This document shows, piece after piece, positions 10,584 through 18,900 of a stretch of 20,478 bases of DNA (position 1 is its first letter; the number at the start of each line of letters is the position of its first letter). Both the position numbers and the translations under genes were made by a program. This DNA is from Lichtheimia corymbifera B2541 (lineage: Eukaryota; Mucoromycota; Mucoromycetes; Mucorales; Lichtheimiaceae). The stretch covers positions 1 to 20,478 of the forward strand of contig JNEU01000693.1 in the NCBI GenBank assembly GCA_000697475.1, read 5' to 3'. The notes under the pieces are model-generated. The model was given only the letters and a program-made list of their open reading frames with translations. It searched no databases and had not been told where the DNA came from.

Positions 10584-10778
10584 TGTACAAAAGTAGTATA
10601 CAAAGAAAAGGGAGGCACAAGTAACAATAATGGGAATAGCAAGTAAAGAAAGCCAATAAAGGAAGGACCAGCAAGAGGATGGGAATGAATGTAGCCAAAG
10701 GATTGGATTGATCATAATGAAATGTTGTTAGTATTCATAATAAACTTAATCCTTCATCGTTAACTTACCTATGTAAGG

Positions 10779-10895
10779 ATGAGCGAGGCTTCTCCCGAAG
10801 GTACAACGCCAGATACAGCAAGTGACGTACAAGCCCAGGATAATCAGCGTGATATGTTGAATTTTTACATGAGACAATATTCACATAACAGCTGA
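10779..10895 (+). CDS. Doubtful 38-residue ORF
   Basis: ATG at 10779 opens a 38-codon frame (MSEASPEGTTPDTASDVQAQ, then DNQRDMLNFYMRQYSHNS) ending in TGA at 10893-10895. The composition is acidic and polar, unlike the surrounding AT-rich sequence. The same frame continues open after the TGA through the 17-bp minisatellite to 11195. It could be a decayed first exon, a retroelement gag start or chance. I do not recognise it. Confidence 0.15.
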   Translation: MSEASPEGTTPDTASDVQAQDNQRDMLNFYMRQYSHNS

Positions 10896-10933
10896 CTGGC
10901 GAATGCACGTTGGATATCCATAGAAAAAGCAAA

Positions 10934-11048
10934 GAGATGGCACAAGGCAAGAGATATGGCACAAGGCGAGACATGGCACAAAGCAAGACATGGCACAAGG
11001 CGAGAGAAAAGGCACCACACAAGGGCAGAGAAAAGCACCACACAAGGC
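10934..11048 (+). repeat. 17-bp minisatellite, unit near GACATGGCACAAGGCGA
   Basis: About six imperfect units in tandem: GAGATGGCACAAGGCAA, GAGATATGGCACAAGGCGA, GACATGGCACAAAGCAA, GACATGGCACAAGGCGA, then two units with an added GAGAAAA and GGCACCACACAAGG core. It is frame-open on the plus strand but the translated product is low complexity. Confidence 0.8.
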
Positions 11049-11195
11049 CAAACTCTGTCATCATCCTGTGCAACCTGTCAACATGCACAAGCACGTCATC
11101 GAAGATCATTATCTATTTACGGAACAATGAACAACTCGGCCTTCGGCGCTTTTGACCGCAACTCTTTCATCATACAAGTGATCATCCATGCATGA

Positions 11196-11776
11196 TTACG
11201 TCTCCTGTCATTTTTGACACCTTACATCATAGACTTTTTATACTCTTCGCTGTTGTAGCATTGCAGGTCCCATAATCAATCGTTGATATATAAGGATAGC
11301 AAGCTACTAAATGGGATACATGAAGATCGTCTTACTTACAGTCAAGAGATTTAGTTGATAAAAGACTAAGGATGTCGGTCGTCGACATTGCCTGTATTTA
11401 TATACATACATCTAAACTACGCTAAAGCTATATCGTATCTAAGACATCGTTGTCTATAATCTCAGTGAAACTAGCGTATCTTTTAGCTATAATGCTACAG
11501 CTGTATACCTATATAATAGAAATATCCTTGAACCAATTGTATCACTTTACATTGCGTCATTGATAGGTTAAAGAAATCCCCCCATATTGTTATCCTCCAC
11601 CTTTGTATACATTTTTATCCTTGCACCAATGATGAACATCGTTACATCATTCTTTCCTTATTCCTTTTTACTTGCGATAACTGTGCAGTCGTCATTGTGC
11701 ATTGCTGCGGCAATCATACAAAGCTTCAGGCACATGTTGTATCTAAAATACGTCATAGGGAATTGACTTCAAAAGA
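11196..11776. other. AT-rich non-coding stretch
   Basis: No coding frame, RNA gene or clear repeat is seen. The region lies just upstream of the TATA box that leads the DIRS-type remnant, so part of it may be the 5' terminal region of that element, but no terminal repeat partner was found in the window. Confidence 0.4.
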
Positions 11777-11784
11777 TATATAAA
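11777..11784 (+). promoter_or_regulatory. TATA box upstream of the DIRS-type remnant
   Basis: TATATAAA is followed by a C run (ACCCCC) and, 150 bases on, by the pyrimidine-rich repeat leader. Position and sequence suit the promoter of the retroelement remnant; it is not experimentally supported. Confidence 0.35.
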
Positions 11785-11940
11785 CCCCCAATATGAAACG
11801 AATAAACCAGCAGCTTTGCTCACAATTTACTTTAACTGAATCTCTGTCAAAAAGTCCTCGCAAGCCAAAAGAGCTGCCAGAGGCATACTTATCTTTGAAT
11901 CTTCGATACAACTCTTGTTATCCAACTCAACTTCTCTTTT

Positions 11941-12156
11941 GCCTGTCTCGGCACCAACATCTTTTTCTTTTCTTATCACCCATTAACTTAGGTGATGCAC
12001 TCTTCCCAAATCTTAGCCTGTCTCGGCAACCCCATCTTTTCTTCCTCATCCAATTTCTAGCCTGTCTCGGCACAACCCATTTTCTTTATCTCTTCTCTTA
12101 GCCTGCCTCGGAATCAACACCTTTTTTTTACACCTTTACTTCAGCCTGTCTCGGCA
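11941..12156 (+). repeat. Five-copy GCCTGTCTCGGCA repeat in the leader of the DIRS-type element
   Basis: The core GCCTGTCTCGG occurs at 11941, 12016, 12060, 12101 (GCCTGCCTCGG) and 12144, usually preceded by CTTA or TCTA. The last four are spaced 44, 41 and 43 bases apart; the first is 75 bases upstream. Between cores the strand is almost purely C/T/A (poly-pyrimidine). A frame of 102 codons runs across it but is low complexity and unlikely to be a gene. Confidence 0.7.
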
Positions 12157-12390
12157 ATCAATTCTCCTACTCAATCTATCTCTCTCATACATTCACATCT
12201 TCCTTTGATACTTTTACATAAAGTATCTGGTGCTCACTACTCGTTTCTCTATAACCACGTTATTTACGACTTGAGATTATCCAATAAACATCCCCTTTCA
12301 ACATCCAAACCATTATCTTAGACGTGGTTCTCACTTTCGAAGACCACATCCACACAACCGAATCCTCAATCCCTGTACAAAAACCTCTGC

Positions 12391-13717
12391 CTTACACAAG
12401 ATCAACACTTCATCGATCAAGAAATTCAATCCTTGCTCCACAAGAAAGCGATCGAATTTGTTCCAAAGACTTCTGGTTTTCGCTCCCACCTTTTTACTAT
12501 TCCCAAGAAGACAGGTGATCGGAGACCGGTGCTCAACCTAAAACCTCTGAACCAATACGTACAATGTCGTCATTTCAAAATGGAAACAATGAAGCAGATT
12601 TGCACCTTAATCCAACCCACCATAGATTTTCTAACCAGTATCGATTTGAAGGACGCCTTCCTACACGTGCTCGTTCATCCTTCATCATGTCGATACTTGC
12701 AGTTCGTATGGCGTCATCGCGTGCTGCAATGGCGAACCTTACCATTCGGCCTATCTCTCAGTCCAATGGTGTTCACAAAAGTTATTCGTCCTCTGCTTCG
12801 TTGGGCCAGAAGGAAGGATATTCAGATCTCAGCATATTTAGACGATTTGTTAATCATAGCACGAGATCGTACATATCACCTCACTCCGTCACACCCGATT
12901 GTTGCAACACAAGCTTCCAGAACTCGGTTTCCACATCAACATTAACAAGTCCTCACTGATTCCATCTCAAGAACTGGAACATCTGGGTTTTCGCATCAGC
13001 ACACGGACCATGCAGCTTCAAGTACCTCCTTATAAGGTTCGGGATTTACCGAGCAATGCATCACGTCTCCTTCTCAAGACTCATTGCCCCATCAAGCAAG
13101 TGGCATCCTTTATCGGCAAGGTCTACACCGATGCTTCTGATCAAGGTTGGGGCATTGTGTCACAAGCACAAACATGGCACGATCAATGGACACCTCAGGA
13201 ATGTACCCAACACATCAACTGGAAGGAATTAATGGTGATTTGGAAAGCTATTCACATTCCCCATTTCATAGGCAAGTGTCTCCAAATTTATTGCAACAAC
13301 ATGACCACTATCGCATACGTGAACAATTTTGGGGGCACTGGTTCACCACACCTTATGGATCTAGCCAATCGGATTTGGACTCATTGTCTCACCATCAACA
13401 CAAGGCTTCACCTCAAATACATCCCATGTTCCCATCCATGTTCAATCCAGCGGGTTCTCCATCACGGCGACTGCAACAGCAAATCGAATGGAGAATTGCC
13501 CCTCAGTATTTCCATCATCTGGACACAGCATGGGGTCCTCATCACGTGCACCTATTTGCCACACGACTCAACAAGCAGCTTGCTCGGTTCGTCACGTGGC
13601 ATTGGGATCCACAGGCAGTAGCTATGGATGCCATGAACATATCATAGACAAGCATGGGCAGACTTTACATCTGTCCTCCTTGGAATCTCTTGGCACCCAT
13701 AGGTGGATCCATAAGTT
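12391..13717 (+). mobile_element. DIRS-type retrotransposon remnant: reverse transcriptase and RNase H
   Basis: Translated pieces match the DIRS order of tyrosine-recombinase retrotransposons, a group known from Phycomyces (Prt1). From about 12391: AIEFVPKTSGFRSHLFTIPK, RPVLNLKPLNQYV, FLTSIDLKDAFLHVLVHP, TLPFGLSLSPMVFTKVIRPL and the catalytic YLDDLLIIA. A frameshift near 12885-12899 leads into LGFHININKSSLIPSQELEH, then RNase H (YTDASDQGWGIV, NWKELMVIWKAI, YVNNFGGTGSPH). Another frameshift near 13430-13440 leads to QIEWRIAPQYFHHLDTAWGP and HHVHLFATRLNKQL; a TAG at 13645-13647 interrupts it, after which RLYICPPWNLLAPI is still recognisable. The tyrosine recombinase and terminal repeats expected of DIRS elements are absent. 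The element is dead. Confidence 0.85.
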
Positions 13718-13741
13718 ACAGCAACTGTTGACTCCGGTTAC

Positions 13742-13906
13742 CCCATTCCCAACATCCATGAGCTATTCACCAGGTTGGGTGGTACGAAGTATTTCACGAT
13801 TATGGATGCACTCAAAGGCTTGTAGCAATTACCTTTGGCTGAAGAGTCTCATGATCTTACTGCCTTTGTGGTCAATTGTGGTGGTTACGCTTGTGATAAA
13901 CGAAGA
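13742..13906 (+). mobile_element. Ty3/Gypsy reverse-transcriptase remnant, N-terminal part
   Basis: The frame starting at 13742 reads PIPNIHELFTRLGGTKYFTI, then MDALKG, an in-frame TAG, then QLPLAEESHDLTAFVVNCGG. This is the first catalytic-aspartate region of a Ty3/Gypsy RT (motif FTIMDALKG in place of STLDLKSAF). It ends at a TGA at 13907. The continuing RT motifs appear only from about 14200, so the domain is split. Confidence 0.75.
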
Positions 13907-14153
13907 TGAAATATAGAATAAAACAATGGAACACGAAATAATGAGTCTCTTTGAGATTGATGTTTTTTCTGAAGATGATGCTCCAGTGCTTTTACATCTT
14001 AATTCTAGTATCGGGTGTATAGTATGCAAATAGGAGAGGATGCCAGAGATGTATATGATGTGCAAGTAAATGTTGTCACATTAGATCATGCGTATGTATG
14101 AATAGGAGGTAAATAAACAAAGACCAACATGTGTCGTATTGTTGTGATAACAA
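13907..14153. other. Unexplained insert splitting the Ty3/Gypsy RT
   Basis: About 250-300 AT-rich bases separate two adjacent RT motifs that should be fewer than about ten residues apart. No coding frame, terminal inverted repeat or target duplication is evident. The exact edges are uncertain (right edge between about 14154 and 14205). Confidence 0.4.
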
Positions 14154-14489
14154 ATGTTTAACCGATATCCTCAGTGTCCTCTTGCTATACATGTGCACCA
14201 CAACGCTCAATGGAGATGGTGTCGATTGGCTGTGGGTTTGAAGGGAAGCCCTGGTGTTTGGCAGTCGGTTATGGATGAGGCTTTCAAGGAGGCGATTAAC
14301 CAGTATGTAATGGTGTACATCGATGATCTGATCATATTCAGCAAGACTTTTGATGATCACGTGAGGCATTTGAGAAGTGTTTTACATATGGCCGAAGAGA
14401 ACAATCTATCGTTCTCGTTGAAGAAATGCAAGGTTGCTTACCTACAGCTGCGAATCTTAGGATATATGGTGGGGGCAAGGATGGAATAA
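14154..14489 (+). mobile_element. Ty3/Gypsy reverse-transcriptase remnant, palm with YIDD motif
   Basis: A 111-codon open frame reads QWRWCRLAVGLKGSPGVWQS, VMDEAFKEAINQY, VMVYIDDLIIFSKTFDDHVR and LSFSLKKCKVAYLQLRILGY. The YIDD box is the RT active site. The frame stops at 14489 just after the RT thumb start. RNase H, which should follow, is missing: integrase motifs begin within about 70 bases. It probably belongs with the fragment at 13742. Confidence 0.85.
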
Positions 14490-14708
14490 AAAACAAGAAT
14501 CTTGATTTTTATTTATTAGAGGAAGACAAGGTACTACATATTTTACAGAAAAATCACAATCACATGTTAGCTGGGCATACTGGCGTCAAGAGCACCTTTG
14601 TTAAGATCAGTCGACTCGACATTATTGGTAGCCGAAAATATTTGAAGACGGGAGGCACTATGTATTATCATGCGAGGTGTGTCAACATTTTGGACCAAAG
14701 GCGTCGAC
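14490..14708 (+). mobile_element. Integrase zinc-binding (HHCC) remnant
   Basis: In one frame the sequence reads LEEDKVLHILQKNHNHMLAG and HTGVKSTFVKIS, the histidine half of the integrase HHCC domain. The cysteine half (SCEVCQHFGPKA, from about 14668) is in another frame. The catalytic DDE core is absent. It is a continuation of the Ty3/Gypsy remnant with a deletion of RNase H between. Confidence 0.7.
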
Positions 14709-15643
14709 ATTATGAATACACATTCCACCATCCCAACCCGATCCTCACAAGTGTATGTACAACTTGACCAGCGAGACATCACCAACGACGACTTAAGTGC
14801 CATACCATGTGGATTATACCAACGTAATGAATTTTTCCTCAAGCTCAAGAAGCTAAAGACAATCGAAGAGTTAAGGGAAACAGTGCGCCTGGCTGACCAA
14901 TGCAGATCAAATCCTCCATCTACGCGTGGTGTTGTACAAGCGATGACCCATGAAAATCCTCAAGATAAGCCTATTCAACTCATACACAATACTCAACGTA
15001 ATAAAAAAATCATTGGAAGCAAGGATGCATAGCCTCATGCAACAAATGGATATGTTGGCCGTTATGTAATACAAGATGCTTGAGAAGTCAGTAGATAAAC
15101 TAAGACCGCCATCGAGATTGGGTGGAAGCTACAAGCCAGTGTGCTTTAATTGTCATAAGCAAGCGCAGTATATAGATCAATGTCGCATGAATGCGGGGGT
15201 TGGGGTGCATCAGACTACGTGATCTCGCAGTGCAATTCAGCAAAGGGACAGTCAAGCAATGTGTATAATCCAGCCACCCAACGTGATCTTGTCTCAGAAG
15301 CGATCAAAAAGATTGGTGACACAGGTGCAGATCAATAGGATTTTCTGCAGGGCGACCATTGATGGTCGCCCATAAGGACAAAAACCCTGTAAACCATATC
15401 CAAGTGGTGCGTATTGTGGATAGTACTGAGGCAAGGCAAGATGAAGCACAAGGAGAGAGCTCAAGAACGGACCGTGATCCAGGCCCATCGAGAACACAGC
15501 AGCAACCTGCTCAACAACAGCAGCCATCAGGATATGTACCACCCATGAGCATGACACCCTTCACTTTTCGTATATCAGGGAATCAGAAAAGTGGAGACAA
15601 AAGGCTAAGGATGGATCCAACTCATCAAGACTTGAGGAGATAA
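14709..15643 (+). mobile_element. Degenerate retroelement gag with damaged zinc knuckle
   Basis: From about 14712 a frame reads MNTHSTIPTRSSQVYVQLDQ and continues with gag-like helical sequence (LKKLKTIEELRETVRLADQC) to a stop at 15032. A slip in the A7 run at about 15002-15009 places the next part (SLEARMHSLMQQMDMLAVM, one stop, then MLEKSVDKLRPPSRLGG) in another frame. At 15142-15183 lies CFNCHKQAQYIDQC, a CCHC knuckle whose histidine is replaced by glutamine. Further on a frame from 15359 carries a Q/P-rich linker and stops at 15643. Several stops and slips show it is dead. The intact chromovirus inserted 20 bases beyond its last recognisable codon. It may be a second Ty3/Gypsy element, distinct from the RT remnant. 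Confidence 0.6.
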
Positions 15644-15663
15644 TGCTGAAAAAGAAGGCTTCG

Positions 15664-15885
15664 TGTGGTGTCCATGACATATAAGTGAGGTAATCATGCG
15701 TAAGGGGCTGCATAATGAAAGTAAAATTAGTCCATGTTAATACAACGGTCATACATCCATGCATAATCAATACCCATGTACATCTTGAATCTATATAATG
15801 CCCATCATCTACAATAAACAATCGACATCAGATTCTCACAGTATTTTCTGAGCCTATTCATTGATCTTCCATTGCAAACATCACA
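15664..15885 (+). repeat. 5' LTR (3' edge approximate)
   Basis: The start is fixed by alignment with the 3' LTR (TGTGGTGTCC at both 15664 and 20410; the bases just before differ, G against A). The right edge cannot be checked because the 3' LTR is truncated after 69 bases; a CA-ending edge near 15885 (CATCACA) gives about 222 bases. A TATATAA at 15792-15798 is the likely promoter, placing transcription start around 15822-15836. Confidence 0.75.
15792..15798 (+). promoter_or_regulatory. LTR TATA box
   Basis: TATATAA lies inside the 5' LTR, 116 bases upstream of the Gag-Pol ATG and about 44 bases before the TCACAGTA motif proposed to be near the mRNA 5' end. Confidence 0.5.
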
Positions 15886-15890
15886 TTTTT

Positions 15891-15898
15891 TACTGTGA
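15891..15898 (+). other. Candidate self-priming primer-binding site
   Basis: TACTGTGA lies a few bases after the proposed LTR end and 10 bases before the Gag-Pol ATG. It is the exact reverse complement of TCACAGTA at 15836-15843, in the region where the mRNA should start. No tRNA-like PBS starting TGG follows the LTR. Tf1-type elements prime from their own mRNA 5' end in this way; eight base pairs is slightly shorter than the eleven known for Tf1. Confidence 0.4.
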
Positions 15899-15907
15899 AT
15901 TTTCATT

Positions 15908-18900
15908 ATGTCGTCAAACAAAGTCAACTCTCCTACTCCTATGGATATGGACAATGTACCACAGGAAAATCCTTCTGGTACCCAAATTCAAAAGCAAAAA
16001 CCTCAAGATCCTCGTATGCGCAAGGCTCTTGAAGCCTTTGCCAAAATGCAGGCCGATGTCGAAAAACTTGAGCACGTTTATAATGACGTAGCCTTGTGCG
16101 ATGATGTTGAACCTGCTGAAAAGCAACGCAAAAGAGAGGAGCTTATCAAGGCCCAAGATGGCTTGGAAGATTCCAGAAAAATATGGCGTAAGCAGCATCC
16201 GCAACGCCTTGAGTTCCTATCGTTGGAAGAGTCTGAGCAAGAAAGGCAAAGACATCAAGCCCGTGAAAGAACGGAGTTGCATGTGGTCCCAAAGGACTTG
16301 CCCGTTTTGCAAATCGCTGGTGGCTACAAGTGGCACCCACAGAAGGTTGTTCACAACTCAGCTGCCGCCTTTGTACGTGCATTTGAACGGGAATTGGAGG
16401 CCCATGGTCTACCTATTGAAAAACATTGGGAACGTTTGCTATCTCGAGCTTTGAACGACCCTCAGTATCTTTGGCTAAAGGACCTTATGGCATCAGACAG
16501 AAGTATTGTTACATGGAAGCAGGTGTCAAACCAAATCATCACGAAGTATGATACTCAAGTGCAACGCTATCGCAGCATGAGACGCGTTGTGCGTATGCAG
16601 CAAGGAGCTAATGAGCCACTCAATTCTTATGTCGTGAAGTTTCAACAATGGAGCTTGGAGGCCAAAATGCCTCATGGGTTGTTGCTCAACATTATTTTCC
16701 TCTCATCCTTGCAACCCAAGTATGCTGAACAAGCATTATTGGCGATCGTCAACCATTTCGGTGCCGAGATGCCTGAGGACTTGGAAGAGGTATGCAAGTT
16801 GGTATCAGCCATGAAAATGGCCGAAGTTGGTGAGAAAAGGGAAGGCGAACAATCGCACAACAATCGTCAACAACAACAAAAGCGTTTCAAATCGAACTCG
16901 GATGACAAGACCAAGCAAAACAAGCGTTGCCGCTATTGCAGTAAGCAATGGCAACCAGGCCATCGTTGTCAAGAATATTTTGAACAGCGGGGCAACAAGA
17001 ATCAAAAAGACATGGTGCAGAGAGCTGCACGCTTGAATGATGGTGACGAAGTAGTAGATACTACCTTGCCATGTAAGTTGCAAAGATCCAAATATCAAGA
17101 TGAGGTATTAACACCCATCACTATACAGAATCATATGATCAAAGCTTTGGTGGACACAGGTGCCACATTTTCAGCTCTAGATTTGGATTTTGTCAATAAA
17201 GCACATATAAAATATAACATGGTAAAGGGCACTATCACTCTTGGTTCAAATAATCATGCGGTACCACGTATTGGTCGCACAGAAACTGTCAAAGTCTTCT
17301 ACAATGGAAAAACATATTATAGAGCCTTTGAAGTCATGAAATTGACAAGAGGCCATTCAATGGCAATCGGAATGGATTTTATGTCCACACTTGGAATTGG
17401 ATATGTAGGCTTGGCTACATCATGGACCACACCTGTGAAACAGGAAGAAGTGGAAATTGATGATGCACCATACAAGCCTGATGCAGCACCAGCTGGTAGT
17501 ACAAAAGCAATGCATGAATTTATGTGCGCCATTAGACCGTCTTTGGACGCCAATGCTAAAATTCCTAATGGTACTTTTTGTAACATTCCTCAATCCATCA
17601 TTGAATTGAACACCCCGCAAGGTGTGGCATGTTACAGGCGTCAGTATACTTTCCCCATCGCACGAAGGGAAATTGTCAACAAAACCGTCAATGAATGGTT
17701 AAAAGAAGGTATCATAAAAGAGGTTCCTGCCAATATTGATAATCGGTGGAACAGTCCTTTGACTTTCGCACCCAAGAAGGATATGACTGGCAAAAAGGTT
17801 GGTGTTCGACTTTGCCTCGATCCGAGGCACATAAATCAACATCTACCAGATGACCGTCATCCTCTCCCTCTTATTCGTACAATCTTTGAGCAATTAACTG
17901 GAGCCAAGGTCTTTAGCACCTTGGATCTAAAAAGCGCTTTTCATCGCTTCAAAATACATGACAAAGATCAACATAAAACTACGTTTACATCAGTAAACGG
18001 CAGACAATACATGTTTGTGGGCTGTCCTTTTGGGCTTAAGCCCATATCAGCTAAATTCCAACGTGTTATGCAAATTTTGTTTGATGATCTGCCCTTTGTC
18101 ACCACTTTTGTGGATGACATCGTGGTCTATTCTCCTAATCTTGAGCAACATGCTCTTCATGTGCGTACCGTCGTGCAACGGCTAACACATGCTAATCTTT
18201 TACTTAACCCCAATAAATGCCACTTTGCGCAACGCATTGTATATCTTCTTGGCTTCCGTGTTTCAGCGGAAGGCATACAGCTTGACTCCAGAAAGGTCAC
18301 CAATGTTTTGGATTGGCCGAAGCCTTGTACGGGCAAAGATATCCAACGTTTTTTGGGTATCGTCAATTATTTCCGGGACCACATACCAAATGTGGCCCGC
18401 CTGACAGCACCCTTAGACAGACTAAGGCACGCAGGTGACTTACGTGACACTTGGACATCTCACCATGATGCCGCGTTTTATAATATCAAATATGCAGTCT
18501 CGCATGCTCCTATGCTGCGACATGTTGATTTAAGTCGCCCTTTCCACTTGGCTACAGATGCTTCCAATGATGGAATCGGTGCAGTTTTGTACCAAAAATA
18601 TAATGGTCGTAACAAGATCGTGGGCTTCATGGCTCGCGCATTAAGCAAATCAGAACGCAATTATTCTGTTACAAAGCGTGAACTCTTGGCAATCATTTTC
18701 GCCTTTAAAAAGTTTCACAAATTCTTATGGGGACAACCCTTTACACTCTATACCGACCATAAAGCTCTTGTTTATTTACACACCCAGAAGGATCCCAATC
18801 CTATGATGGTTAAATGGCTGGATACCCTGTTAGATTACCAATTTACCGTGGTATATCTACCAGGTATATCCAACATTCTCCCTGACCACTTGTCGCGTTT

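Noticed and set aside
10934..11048. Possible CRISPR-like array
   Set aside because: Units are 17 bp, imperfect and without spacers, and the window is eukaryotic; it is a minisatellite.
11793..12101. 102-codon frame through the GCCTGTCTCGG repeats
   Set aside because: It is a low-complexity Leu/Phe/Ser translation of a pyrimidine-rich strand, with no domain and repeat spacing that does not keep the frame.
15294..15557. Minus-strand 87-codon frame opposite the gag remnant
   Set aside because: It is antisense to the Q/P-rich gag linker; its hydrophobic look follows from the reverse complement of CAG/CCA codons.
16805..17098. Minus-strand hydrophobic 97-codon frame in the chromovirus
   Set aside because: It is the shadow of the intact Gag-Pol frame on the other strand.
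18107..18118. FVDD in place of YxDD as a possible inactivating RT change
   Set aside because: Both catalytic aspartates (D736, D737) are present, and FVDD is a usual variant in Ty3/Gypsy reverse transcriptases.
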